DNA from: a bacterium
GTDB taxonomy: Bacteria > Patescibacteriota > Saccharimonadia > Saccharimonadales > UBA4665
NCBI GenBank assembly: GCA_021803105.1
Contig: JAJZMC010000001.1
Span: forward strand, 1-64,000
DNA: 64,000 nt
Reading direction: 5' to 3'
Shown piece by piece: positions 25,843 through 34,501 of this stretch. Every line of letters starts with the position of its first letter. Positions within the stretch are counted from its first letter, which is position 1. Below the pieces are notes generated by a model. The model was not told where the DNA came from, did no database searches, and saw only the letters and a program-made list of their open reading frames with translations. The position numbers were made by a program, and so were the translations under genes.

Positions 25843-26447
25843 AAAAAGTATTAATTTTAATTAGTATTATTATTTTTATTTTAATAATCGGTTTTTTTAT
25901 ATTTGAAAATCCTTTTAATAATTCTTCTACCTTAAAAATATTAGTTACACCAACAAGCAGTTTGATAAAACTTAATAATTCTACTTCTTCAATTGGAATT
26001 CATCATCTAAGGCCAGGTAATTATACGATTACTGTTAGTCACCCTGGTTTTAAAACTCAATCAAAAAGTTTTTCAATCAAAAAAAACAATACGAAATTTA
26101 TTGGTATAATTTTACAACCCAATACAGCCAAAACTGCCAATTTTTATCAGACAAATAATTACCAAGAACAAATGGTTGAAGCAATATCTAGTAATAATAA
26201 TTTAACAGGTGCTATTTCTAGTGTATCTAGTGAACCGATTATTAAATATTTACCTTACATTGGTCCTAATTTACAATACAAAATAAACTATAGCGTTGAC
26301 CCGAAAAATTCAAAAACTCCATATATTACAATTACAGCTAACAATCCTCAAGGAAGACAAGACGCATTATCGTTTATTAAATCAAAGGGAATTGACCCAA
26401 CGTATTTAAATATAGTCTTTATTAATAAACAACCGTCAGTATTCTAA
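25839..26447 (+). CDS. Membrane-anchored PEGA-domain protein
   Basis: 202 residues. The N-terminal membrane helix is at about 4-24. A PEGA-like beta domain (about 32-92) has 'LVTPTSSLIKLNNSTSS', 'LRPGNYTITVSHPGFK' and a following 'IKKNNTKFIGIIL' strand. The remainder (95-202) is an unassigned domain with a KH-like look near 'NPQGRQDALSFIKSKGID'. PEGA domains are extracellular beta modules found on surface proteins. It overlaps the muralytic gene by 4 nt. Confidence 0.75.
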   Translation: MKKVLILISIIIFILIIGFFIFENPFNNSSTLKILVTPTSSLIKLNNSTSSIGIHHLRPGNYTITVSHPGFKTQSKSFSIKKNNTKFIGIILQPNTAKTANFYQTNNYQEQMVEAISSNNNLTGAISSVSSEPIIKYLPYIGPNLQYKINYSVDPKNSKTPYITITANNPQGRQDALSFIKSKGIDPTYLNIVFINKQPSVF

Positions 26448-26467
26448 TATGAAAGAATTTATTTATT

Positions 26468-27568
26468 ATGAAAAATAAAGTTTTTAGAAAAATATTAATT
26501 GTTCTGTTATTTATTGTTGTTTTATTAGGAATTATTGTTATTATTAATAAATTCTTTTTCAATAAATCTAAGGTTAGTTTTTATCCAAAAAATAGTACGA
26601 TTAAAATCGAGCAATTAAATTCAGTGGGTCATATTATAAATTCATTTCAAACTAATGTTAGTATAACTAAAACTTTTAATAATGGCTTTTATGATGTTAT
26701 TTATCAATCAAATAACCCTAATTATCAGCCAGTTAATTTAATCATTAATCTAACTAAAAATATTTCTTTAAAAACACCATCATTTAATTATAAACCCTCT
26801 TATTTAAATCAATTATTCAATAGTGAACGTAATCAAATTCATTTAGCGTTTATAAATTCTTCTTATGGTTATTTAATTAAAAATTTAAACTATCAATTTG
26901 GATTTGAAGAACTTTTAGGTAATGGTAATTGGTATATCGCACGACTATATCCAAATAATCCTTTAAAACAAGATAGTTTAGTGTATATAATGCAGAAAGT
27001 AAATAATTTATGGAAACTTGAAACTACACCATCTATTGTACTATATACTGGTAATTATCCATCTATACCTGTTTCGTATTTACAGATAATTAATAATACC
27101 CCTTACTCTAATTTATCTTCTGAAAATTCATCATCAAATACAATAATGTCAGTAGTAACTCAATATATTAATGCTAGAGAAAATAATATTGGATCCAATC
27201 AATCATCACCAAGTAGTTGGGTTAATAATATAAAAAATATATTATCATCAAATTTTTATAATCAGATAATAAGTTCATATAATAATAGTTTAACTGGTCA
27301 AGAAAGTAATGATTATATTACTGCTCATAATAATGGTTTTATTATTAATGCTAATTTATCTAATTGTAGTTTTTATCAAAATAACCCTTCAACAACATCT
27401 GTTAGTTGTTCTTTAAGCGACACAGTTATATATCAAAACGATAACTTACTTGTTCCGATTAATAATATTCCGTTTGGATTTATTCATAGTGGCACTCAAC
27501 CGTTTGTATCACTTGGTTTAATTAAACAAAACGGCCAGTGGTTAATAAATTCGGATCAAAATTTTTAA
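26468..27568 (+). CDS. Membrane-anchored extracellular protein, unknown function
   Basis: 366 residues. The N-terminal membrane helix (about 7-28) is followed by a beta-rich segment like a diverged PEGA module (about 35-100). A larger Asn/Ser-rich extracellular domain has two or three Cys (NCSFY, SCSLS). No known catalytic motif. It is probably the last gene of the secretion operon, 20 nt after the PEGA gene, and converges with recF. Confidence 0.7.
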   Translation: MKNKVFRKILIVLLFIVVLLGIIVIINKFFFNKSKVSFYPKNSTIKIEQLNSVGHIINSFQTNVSITKTFNNGFYDVIYQSNNPNYQPVNLIINLTKNISLKTPSFNYKPSYLNQLFNSERNQIHLAFINSSYGYLIKNLNYQFGFEELLGNGNWYIARLYPNNPLKQDSLVYIMQKVNNLWKLETTPSIVLYTGNYPSIPVSYLQIINNTPYSNLSSENSSSNTIMSVVTQYINARENNIGSNQSSPSSWVNNIKNILSSNFYNQIISSYNNSLTGQESNDYITAHNNGFIINANLSNCSFYQNNPSTTSVSCSLSDTVIYQNDNLLVPINNIPFGFIHSGTQPFVSLGLIKQNGQWLINSDQNF

Positions 27569-27585
27569 GTATCTGTTAAAAATAA

Positions 27586-28644
27586 TTATTTAATCGGTAT
27601 AATATTAGCTTTTTCAGTAAAATTTTTGATTACCACGTCTGCATCAGTAGTAGTTATAAATGTTTGATAATTATTTATATATTCAGTTAAAAATTTTCTT
27701 CTACTACCATCAAGTTCACTAAACACATCATCAAGTAAAAATATTGGTTTTATGTTTCTTATTTTCTCAATATATTTTGACTCTAAAATTTTTAAAACAA
27801 GTATTAATGTTCGTATTTCTCCTCTTGAAGCCACTACACTAGAACTTTTATTATTAAATTCAATTGTTATATCTTCTCGATGTGGACCAATGGTTGTATA
27901 GCCATATTGAATATCTATGTTCAAATTTTTTTCTAAGTAATTTAGAATTTTGGTATTATAAGTATCTTCTGAAAAGGTTGGGTGATATAAAATTTTTGTA
28001 TTATATTTTGTACTCCCTGATATTTTATAGTAAATATCATTTATTTCTAAATTTAAACTATTAATTAATTGAGTTCGATTTATTACTATTTGACTTGCTA
28101 GTTCAGACAGTTTTATATTCCACGGAAAAATGCTTGTTTTATTAAAATTTTTTTCTCTGATTAAAGTGTTTCTTTGTATTAAAACTCTTTTGTATTGATT
28201 TATAATCTTATCAAACCCAGGATATATTTTTTCTGCTAACTCATCAAAAAATAGCCGTCTTCGTTCAGGTCCACCGGTAAATAGGTTTAGGTTATTTGGT
28301 TCAAACAAAATAACTGGTAATGTTTTTAGGTAAGGAAGTCGGATATAACTAACTTCATTGATGGTATATTTTTTTTCTAGAGTATAGTTTGTTAATTTAT
28401 AACTTAATGAACGAATTAATTGTTTATCGTCTTCTGCTGTGATTTTAAACCAATTTTTATTATGTTGTATTAAATTTAAATTATTTAATCTATATGATTT
28501 ATTACTAGCAATTAATAAAATAGCTTCTATTAAATTAGTTTTTCCACTACCATTAGGACCAATAATTATATTTACGCCGTCACTAAACTCAAAAGAATCA
28601 TCTAAATAAGACCTAAATTGTCTTAAATTTATATTTAATAACAT
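27586..28644 (-). CDS. recF: DNA replication/repair protein RecF
   Basis: 352 residues. Walker A GPNGSGKTN is near residue 30, the family region 'RRRLFFDELAEKIYPGF' near 130, the ABC-type signature region 'ASRGEIRTLILVLKI' near 270, and Walker B 'PIFLLDDVFSELD' near 300. RecF loads RecA at gaps with RecOR. It is third in the dnaA-dnaN-recF order, as in many bacteria. A minus-strand TATAAT (28659-28654) ends 9 nt before the ATG, so it may also have its own near-leaderless promoter. Confidence 0.95.
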   Translation of the reverse strand: MLLNINLRQFRSYLDDSFEFSDGVNIIIGPNGSGKTNLIEAILLIASNKSYRLNNLNLIQHNKNWFKITAEDDKQLIRSLSYKLTNYTLEKKYTINEVSYIRLPYLKTLPVILFEPNNLNLFTGGPERRRLFFDELAEKIYPGFDKIINQYKRVLIQRNTLIREKNFNKTSIFPWNIKLSELASQIVINRTQLINSLNLEINDIYYKISGSTKYNTKILYHPTFSEDTYNTKILNYLEKNLNIDIQYGYTTIGPHREDITIEFNNKSSSVVASRGEIRTLILVLKILESKYIEKIRNIKPIFLLDDVFSELDGSRRKFLTEYINNYQTFITTTDADVVIKNFTEKANIIPIK

Positions 28645-28653
28645 TTATTAATA

Positions 28654-28659
28654 ATTATA
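28654..28659 (-). promoter_or_regulatory. Possible recF promoter -10 (TATAAT)
   Basis: A minus-strand consensus TATAAT lies in the 23-bp gap between dnaN and recF and ends 9 nt before the recF ATG. No Shine-Dalgarno sequence is present. Confidence 0.4.
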
Positions 28660-28667
28660 ACTAAGTA

Positions 28668-29759
28668 TTAACTTTTTAGTGGCATAATAATATGGTTATA
28701 ATCAGTTTTTTTAGGATCTTTAATAATAGTTGGTTCTAATTTTCCATTAAATGAAAACTCAACTATTTCACCCGGGATTGCGTTTAATGCTTCTAATAAA
28801 TATCTAGCGTTTATGGTTATTTCTCCACTATTATTTATTTTTGCTTCAGCAGAAGCAGTGTTTTCACCAATCTGAGAAGCAATTGATTTAACAGATAAAG
28901 TTGAGTCTTCTTTATTCACTTCTATCTTTATACTACCGGCATTTTCTCTCGCAAATAAGCTAGAAACCTTTACAACGTTTAAAAGATCTGTCTTTTTTAA
29001 TACTGCTGACGTGCTAAATTGTTTAGGAATTAGTTGTTTATAGTCAGGGTAGGTGCCATTTAATAATCTTGTAAGTAGTTCTATTTCGTTAATTTTAAAT
29101 TTGATTTGATTTTCGTCATATGTAATCAAAACTTCTGTATCATTATCAGGTAAAATTCTTAATAAGTCATGCGTTGAACTAGCTGGAATTAAAATATTCA
29201 TTTCATGATCTAATTTAATAACTTTTTTTTCAGCTAATCTATAGCTATCTGTAGCTACTAAATATAGGTTGTTATTAATAACAGAAAATAAAATACCAGT
29301 TAATATTGGTCTTGTCTCATCTGAACTAGCTGTAAAAATAACCTGAGAAAGTGCTTCTTTTAGTGTTAATGACGAAATTTTCCAATTATTTTTATTATTA
29401 ATAGATGGCATTACTGGATAATCTTCAGAAATTATTCCATTAATTATAGAGTTATATTTATCAGTTTCTAGTTTTAATTTAGTTCCGTTAAGTTCTAGAT
29501 TAATTATTCCGTTAGGTAAACTAGAGATAAACTCTTGCATTAATTTCGCTGGAACGGTGATTGAACCTTTAGTTGTTACTTTTGCGCCTATAGAATGAGT
29601 GATAGCAATATTTAAGTTAGTTGCTGAGACTGTTAGTAAGTTATTGTCGGTTTTAATTAAAACATTAGCTAGAATAGGTAGGGTACTCCTACTACTAGCG
29701 ACTCTGGCTACTGAATTTAAAGCTTTATTTAAATTTTCTTGTGTTACTTGTAGTTTCAT
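28668..29759 (-). CDS. dnaN: DNA polymerase III beta subunit (sliding clamp)
   Basis: 363 residues, the normal length, with the three-domain clamp architecture. Recognisable blocks include 'SSRSTLPILANVLIKT', 'ATDSYRLAEKKV' and the C-terminal 'IIMPLK' ending. It encircles DNA and tethers polymerase III. An AGGAGG ribosome site lies 5 nt before the ATG. It lies 264 bp downstream of dnaA, across a gap that contains DnaA boxes. Confidence 0.97.
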   Translation of the reverse strand: MKLQVTQENLNKALNSVARVASSRSTLPILANVLIKTDNNLLTVSATNLNIAITHSIGAKVTTKGSITVPAKLMQEFISSLPNGIINLELNGTKLKLETDKYNSIINGIISEDYPVMPSINNKNNWKISSLTLKEALSQVIFTASSDETRPILTGILFSVINNNLYLVATDSYRLAEKKVIKLDHEMNILIPASSTHDLLRILPDNDTEVLITYDENQIKFKINEIELLTRLLNGTYPDYKQLIPKQFSTSAVLKKTDLLNVVKVSSLFARENAGSIKIEVNKEDSTLSVKSIASQIGENTASAEAKINNSGEITINARYLLEALNAIPGEIVEFSFNGKLEPTIIKDPKKTDYNHIIMPLKS

Positions 29760-29830
29760 AGTTATCCTCCTATATTATATGTGATTATGAAATAATTTAA
29801 TTTAATATTCTTAGTATTTATTATTGGTGC

Positions 29831-29848
29831 TGTGGATATTGTGGAAAA
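29831..29848 (-). other. DnaA-box pair in the dnaA-dnaN intergenic region
   Basis: Two adjoining boxes read on the plus strand as TGTGGATAT (29831-29839, one mismatch to TGTGGATAA) and TGTGGAAAA (29840-29848, fits TTWTNCACA in reverse). With the cluster on the other side of dnaA they suggest a bipartite origin. Confidence 0.6.
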
Positions 29849-30023
29849 CATCATATTTAACTGGGTTAAAAACAATTTTATTGCTGAGTAAAAATAGTTC
29901 ATAAAATTAGTACAAAAGGTTGTATAACTAAACATTTTATTCACTATCCAAACTAATACAAAATTAATATAGGTGCATAAATCAGATATTAAACACATAG
30001 TTTGTTTAAAATATAAACAGGTT

Positions 30024-31388
30024 TTAAACATATAATTTATCCGTTATGTCATTAATTGCTTTTTTAAGATCCATATTAATTTTTGCTTCTTTCTCAATTT
30101 TTTCAACAGAATGGATAGCTGTAGTATGATCTTTTCTACCAAGTTCTTTAGCGATTTTAGGAAAGCTAAGATGAAGTTCGTTTCTCAAAATATACATCGC
30201 CACCTGTCTTGGCATAACAATATCCTTATCTCTTTTAGAGCCTAGTATTTCCTCAAGTTGTATTTGGAAGTATCTAGCAGTTTTTTCAACAATTTGTTTT
30301 GCACTTAAATGTTTAGGTCTGTTTTTAATAGAGCTAAATAAACTTGATACTATAGATAAAGTTGGATCTAGTGCTCTCATCTCACAAAAGGCAAGTAATT
30401 GATTTAAGGCTCCTTCTAGCTCTCTAATATTAGTTTGAATATTAGTTGATAAATAATCTACTACATCAGCCGGTAGTTCGATATTCTGTTCAGCCGCTTT
30501 TGTTTGAATGATTGCACATCTTGTTTCAAAATCAGGGTTTTGCATATCAATACTCATTCCCCAAGCAAATCGACTTCGAAGTCTTTCTTCAAGAGTTGGA
30601 ATATCTTTCGGTGGCTTATCTGAACTAATAATAATTTGTTTATTTGCTTGATGTAAGGCGTTGAAAGTGTGAAAAAACTCCTCTTGCATTTTTTCTTTAC
30701 CGGCTATAAATTGAACATCATCAACAATTAATACATCAGCAGTTCTATAATAACTAGCAAAATCAGCAGTTTTACGAAATCTAAGAGCATCAACAAATTC
30801 TTGAACAAATTGTTCAGTCGAAATATAAAGTACTTTAGAAAAATTTTTATCTTTAACTAAAGCATTACCAACAGCTTGAATTAAATGAGTTTTACCAATA
30901 CCAACCCCACCATAAATAAAAAGAGGATTATATCTAGTACCAGGTTGAGAAGCAATAGCCTGACAAGCTGCAAAAGCTAATTCATTACCATCACCTACGA
31001 TAAAATTATCAAAAGTATATTTTTCATTTAAACCTTGCCGATAAGAATGAGATAGACTATTACTGTTTGTTTGCTTTGAGATGGTTTTTAAGGAACTTTG
31101 ATTTGATTTAATAGGCTCATCGTCGGTGTTTTTATTCCCAACAAAATTATAAATCTTAAATTCTACACTTTTAACCTTTAAACCATTTTTTGTAAGTAGT
31201 TTAATAATAAGATCACAAAACTTGTTTTCTAGTTGTTGCTTAATAAAAACGTTAGTTACACCAATAGTAATTACACCACTATTATTACTCAACAAACAGG
31301 TATTTTTAAACCAAGTGATAAAATTACCATGTGATATTGATAATTCGATTTCACCAAGCACCGCTTGCCAAATATTATCGTTCTGCAT
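30024..31388 (-). CDS. dnaA: Chromosomal replication initiator DnaA
   Basis: 454 residues from the ATG at 31388. The open frame extends 18 codons further, but GAGGAG sits 5 nt before this ATG, and 'MQNDNIWQAVLGEIE' is the normal DnaA start. Domain I (1-80), linker (80-115), and the AAA+ core with Walker A GGVGIGKTH and Walker B VLIVDDVQF follow. The C-terminal DNA-binding domain carries 'GRKDHTTAIHSVEKI'. It binds DnaA boxes and opens the origin. DnaA boxes directly upstream imply autoregulation. Confidence 0.97.
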   Translation of the reverse strand: MQNDNIWQAVLGEIELSISHGNFITWFKNTCLLSNNSGVITIGVTNVFIKQQLENKFCDLIIKLLTKNGLKVKSVEFKIYNFVGNKNTDDEPIKSNQSSLKTISKQTNSNSLSHSYRQGLNEKYTFDNFIVGDGNELAFAACQAIASQPGTRYNPLFIYGGVGIGKTHLIQAVGNALVKDKNFSKVLYISTEQFVQEFVDALRFRKTADFASYYRTADVLIVDDVQFIAGKEKMQEEFFHTFNALHQANKQIIISSDKPPKDIPTLEERLRSRFAWGMSIDMQNPDFETRCAIIQTKAAEQNIELPADVVDYLSTNIQTNIRELEGALNQLLAFCEMRALDPTLSIVSSLFSSIKNRPKHLSAKQIVEKTARYFQIQLEEILGSKRDKDIVMPRQVAMYILRNELHLSFPKIAKELGRKDHTTAIHSVEKIEKEAKINMDLKKAINDITDKLYV

Positions 31389-31623
31389 ATTACTCCTCTT
31401 CTTCCCACTTATAATAACTAAAAAATTAATAGTTTTCCACAACTATTTTTAAAAACAGTTAAAAAACTAATAAAATCACCTGTAAGAGATAAGTTATCCA
31501 CATTTAAAAATCACATCTTGTTAATAGTGGAAAACAATTGGAAAATAGAGGAAAACTTGTTATACTTGGTAGGTTAAACATTGTTATTTTTACTAAAGCG
31601 TAATAAAGGTTAATTTAAACAAT
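31389..31623. other. Probable replication origin (oriC) between dnaA and rpmH
   Basis: A 235-bp AT-rich region between divergent dnaA and rpmH holds a consensus DnaA box TTATCCACA (31494-31502) and a variant TTTTCCACA (31433-31441). A weaker reverse copy, AGTGGAAAA, lies at 31526-31534. Gene order recF-dnaN-dnaA / rpmH-rnpA-yidC-jag is the classic origin neighbourhood. A cumulative GC-skew minimum here would confirm it. Confidence 0.8.
31538..31566 (+). promoter_or_regulatory. Probable rpmH promoter
   Basis: TTGGAA (31538-31543), a 17-nt spacer and TATACT (31561-31566). The -35 overlaps one of three helically phased GGAAAA motifs. The start site would be near 31573, leaving a leader of about 50 nt. 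Confidence 0.5.
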
Positions 31624-31761
31624 ATGCCAAAAAGAACATACCAACCAAAGAAATTAAAAAGACTAAAAGTTCATGGATTTTTAAAACGAATGTCTACTCG
31701 AGGTGGTAAGAATATTTTAAGTCGTCGTCGACTTAAAAACCGAACCAATATCTCAGCTTAA
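31624..31761 (+). CDS. rpmH: 50S ribosomal protein L34
   Basis: 45 codons plus TAA. It starts [10 protein letters not shown] and continues with the Lys/Arg-rich core ([25 protein letters not shown]) that is diagnostic of bL34. It belongs to the large ribosomal subunit. It lies between oriC and rnpA, its usual place. No clear Shine-Dalgarno sequence precedes it. Confidence 0.96.
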   Translation: MPKRTYQPKKLKRLKVHGFLKRMSTRGGKNILSRRRLKNRTNISA

Positions 31762-31791
31762 AAATCAACTAAAGTTAAACTAGGACTAAAA

Positions 31792-32127
31792 TTGTTAGCC
31801 GTAAAAAATAGAATACATGGTCGTAATGTTTTTTTAAGGATTTTTAAATCAGGAAAAACTATTAGATCGAAGTATATGAACCTTAATTATTCACCTATTC
31901 GGGGTAAACATTTTAAGGTAGCGGTGATTGTTAGCCGTAAAGTTAGTAAAAAAGCCGTGATTCGAAATCGGATTAGACGACGGATTTACGAGTTAATTAG
32001 ACAAGAATTTACTGACTATGCTAACGGTTATAACCTTATTTTTACCGTTTTTTCTAATGAATTAGCTGTTTTAAAAACTAGTGAGTTAAAAAAGATAATA
32101 GAAGATATTCTTAAAAAAGTTCAATAA
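31792..32127 (+). CDS. rnpA: Ribonuclease P protein component
   Basis: 111 residues from a TTG start. The family signature 'KAVIRNRIRRRIYELIR' is near residue 60, and 'NRIHGRNVFLRIFKSG' is at the N-terminus. It assists the catalytic RNA in maturing tRNA 5' ends. It follows rpmH by 30 nt. The RNase P RNA gene itself is not in the window. Confidence 0.95.
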   Translation: MLAVKNRIHGRNVFLRIFKSGKTIRSKYMNLNYSPIRGKHFKVAVIVSRKVSKKAVIRNRIRRRIYELIRQEFTDYANGYNLIFTVFSNELAVLKTSELKKIIEDILKKVQ

Positions 32128-32161
32128 ACAACAAAAATCTTTTTTTAACCACAGCATCAAA

Positions 32162-32190
32162 TTGACAAACAATACAGCTTATGCTATTAT
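32162..32190 (+). promoter_or_regulatory. Strong leaderless promoter beside the origin
   Basis: A perfect -35 TTGACA (32162-32167), a 17-nt spacer and an extended -10 TGC-TATTAT (TATTAT at 32185-32190). Position +7 after the -10 is the A of the ATG at 32197. This is the best full promoter in the window apart from groES. Confidence 0.75.
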
Positions 32191-32196
32191 TAATTA

Positions 32197-33325
32197 ATGA
32201 CAGAAACAAACACAAAAAAAAGAAAACAATCTTCAAACATTACTTGCAACCACAGAATTACCTAGACGTGGTGACTTTGTGAATTATGATGATAATTTTT
32301 ATGATCCTAAGTATTATGATTTTGAATTACCAGTCGGTCATTTACCTGAAGTACGTAAAATCGCCAGAGCTGAATATAAAAAAGAACAACCAATTATCAA
32401 ACGACTTGGCAGGTTCGCTGTTGATAGTATTGCAACACTAGCTTTAGTTACTAGCAACCCACAGCTTTTCGTACGAAGTAAAGAGCAAAATGAACAATCG
32501 TTTAAGACAGGTCAAGGAATTAATTTTATTGGTCGCATAGCTGCTAGTCGTTTAAATAAGATGTTTAAACGTGGTATAGAACAAACAGAACGTAAACAAG
32601 CTGTTCACGGAAGTGCTGTTGCAAAATATCGTGAACAACATCCTGAAATTGCTGAGCACGAAGCTAAATTACAAAATGAATTACAAAAGAAGCATGATAA
32701 AGAGTATAAACGTAATACACTAAATGAACTTTTAGCGAATAGTGAATATGTTATCGATTCTTTTGGAGGTAATAAAGCATCTTTTGGAGGTAATAAAGCA
32801 TATTATTTCTCATCTTGTATTCCTCGCCGGCCAGAGTTTGATCACAGTCCGGGTTTCACGGGCGACTATGCTACCTTAGCTAAACAAACACTCAGTAGTG
32901 CTATGACGTATAAAACCGAAGATGGGATTATTCCTTTGCTTGGGTTTAATTTAGAACAGGAGCGACTAGCTAATCATTATAAAGAAAACCAATCATTAGC
33001 GGTAATTCGTGAGCACGAAACAAGGTATGTAAAAGGTGTGAGTACAGCTCTATGGCAACTTGGTTTTGTTCAGTTTAAAAATGAAAAGGATATATCTTAT
33101 AGGAATGGTAACTTTAATCCATCTATAAAATGGGAAAAAACATATGATGACGTAACAGCCCGTATTCCTTTTGACCCCGATAATGAACTCCATCAAATGT
33201 TAGCTCCTAATCAGAACACAAATGCTAGGTCAATGCTAGAACTTAAGATGTCAAACCTTTTTCATAACATCAGACAACCTTTATATTTAAATATGCGTGT
33301 AATCGAACCTACTGTAGTTGATTAA
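32197..33325 (+). CDS. Hypothetical protein with a frameshift at an A8 run near its start
   Basis: The open frame is 348 residues from GTG 32279, but coding-like sequence continues upstream in that frame (LQTLLATTELPRRGDF) back to a stop at 32198. A perfect promoter places +1 on an ATG at 32197 in another frame. The two frames join if one A is lost from the A8 run at 32214-32221, giving a start MTETNTKKENN. The alternatives are a sequencing error, transcriptional slippage or a GTG start. The protein has a basic helical middle (about 105-160) and a Tyr/Phe-rich C-terminal domain. I do not recognise the family. Confidence 0.6.
32759..32800 (+). repeat. Perfect 21-bp tandem duplication inside the hypothetical gene
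   Basis: Two identical 21-nt units (32759-32779 and 32780-32800) code for SFGGNKA twice in frame. It is a recent in-frame slippage duplication in a probable loop. Confidence 0.9.
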
Positions 33326-33565
33326 TTTAAATAGTATTATCTATTATCGGATTTGCCATAAATTAACATCATAACAAATTATTAATAGCATAATAGTATT
33401 ACAGTAAAATGATGACACAACAATAAACTATCTATTTAAAAGTAGTCGTAATTTATAAATATAAAAGTACTCTACATCAATAACTTAAATTTAATACTAA
33501 TTTCAAACTTACTTTAATAGACCAGTTTATGATATAGTTATTACAAAACTGGGAGAAAACTCAAA

Positions 33566-34501
33566 ATGTTTACAACCTTCATTGTACAACCGATTTTTAA
33601 TTTATTGGTTTTTGTTTTGGCTCTTTTACCAGGGCATAATTTTGGTTTGGCCTTAATAGTTTTTACTATAATTATTAGATTTTTGCTTTGGCCGTTAGTT
33701 AAAAAACAACTAAATCAAGCTAAAGTAATGAAAAAATTACAACCTGAAATAAAGAAAATTAAGGCTCAAACAAAAGGCAGTCGCCAAAAAGAATCACAAC
33801 TTTTAATGGAGCTTTATAAAGAAAAAGGAATTAATCCAATCGGTACTTTGCCGATTTTGGTAGTTCAGTTTATTGTTTTAATTGGTCTTTATAGTGGTTT
33901 AGAGCGAGTTATTTCTAATCCTCACAATTTAATAAGTTTTGCCTATCCTTTCCTACAAAACTTACCCTGGATGAAACATTTAGCCACTAATATTCATCTT
34001 TTCGATAATACTCTTTTTGGTGTAGTTAACTTAAGTCAAAGTGCTCTTGGTCCAAAAGGATTATATATTCCAGCCATGATTATAGTAATCGGAAGTGCTG
34101 TTGCACAGTATTTCCAAAGTAAACAATTATTACCAACCACAAAAGACCAACGAGGACTAAGGGCCATTCTAAAAGATGCTAGTAGTGGTAAACAAGCTGA
34201 TCAGTCAGAAGTTAATGCTGCTGTTGGTAAGAGTACTAGATATTTACTACCAGTAATGATTTTTTTCTTTACTGTAGATCTTGCTTCAGCTTTAAGTCTA
34301 TATTGGTTAGTCGGAGGAGTAGTGGCATATATCCAACAGTCTTATGTTTTAAGAGAGGATGAAGAAAAAATGGAGGAAATTGCCGATAAACCAACAAAAG
34401 ATATTGATAATATCCCAGAAGCAGAAATAATTACAAAACCTAAACTCAACCAATCAACAAAACCAAAAAATAAAACTACTAAAAGAAAGAAGAAAAAATG
34501 A
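33566..34501 (+). CDS. yidC: Membrane protein insertase YidC/Oxa1
   Basis: 311 residues, the short Gram-positive-like form without a large periplasmic domain. About five membrane helices; the first core helix carries the conserved Arg in 'IIIRFLLWPL' near residue 34. The C-terminal tail is very basic (KPKNKTTKRKKKK). It inserts membrane proteins, and pilins and secretion components here are plausible clients. A GGGAG ribosome site precedes the ATG. Its stop overlaps jag by 4 nt. Confidence 0.94.
   Translation: MFTTFIVQPIFNLLVFVLALLPGHNFGLALIVFTIIIRFLLWPLVKKQLNQAKVMKKLQPEIKKIKAQTKGSRQKESQLLMELYKEKGINPIGTLPILVVQFIVLIGLYSGLERVISNPHNLISFAYPFLQNLPWMKHLATNIHLFDNTLFGVVNLSQSALGPKGLYIPAMIIVIGSAVAQYFQSKQLLPTTKDQRGLRAILKDASSGKQADQSEVNAAVGKSTRYLLPVMIFFFTVDLASALSLYWLVGGVVAYIQQSYVLREDEEKMEEIADKPTKDIDNIPEAEIITKPKLNQSTKPKNKTTKRKKKK

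Noticed and set aside
29762-30031. 89-codon minus-strand frame between dnaA and dnaN
   Set aside because: It lies over DnaA boxes, is Cys/Phe-rich low-complexity and overlaps the end of dnaA. It looks like AT-rich noise.
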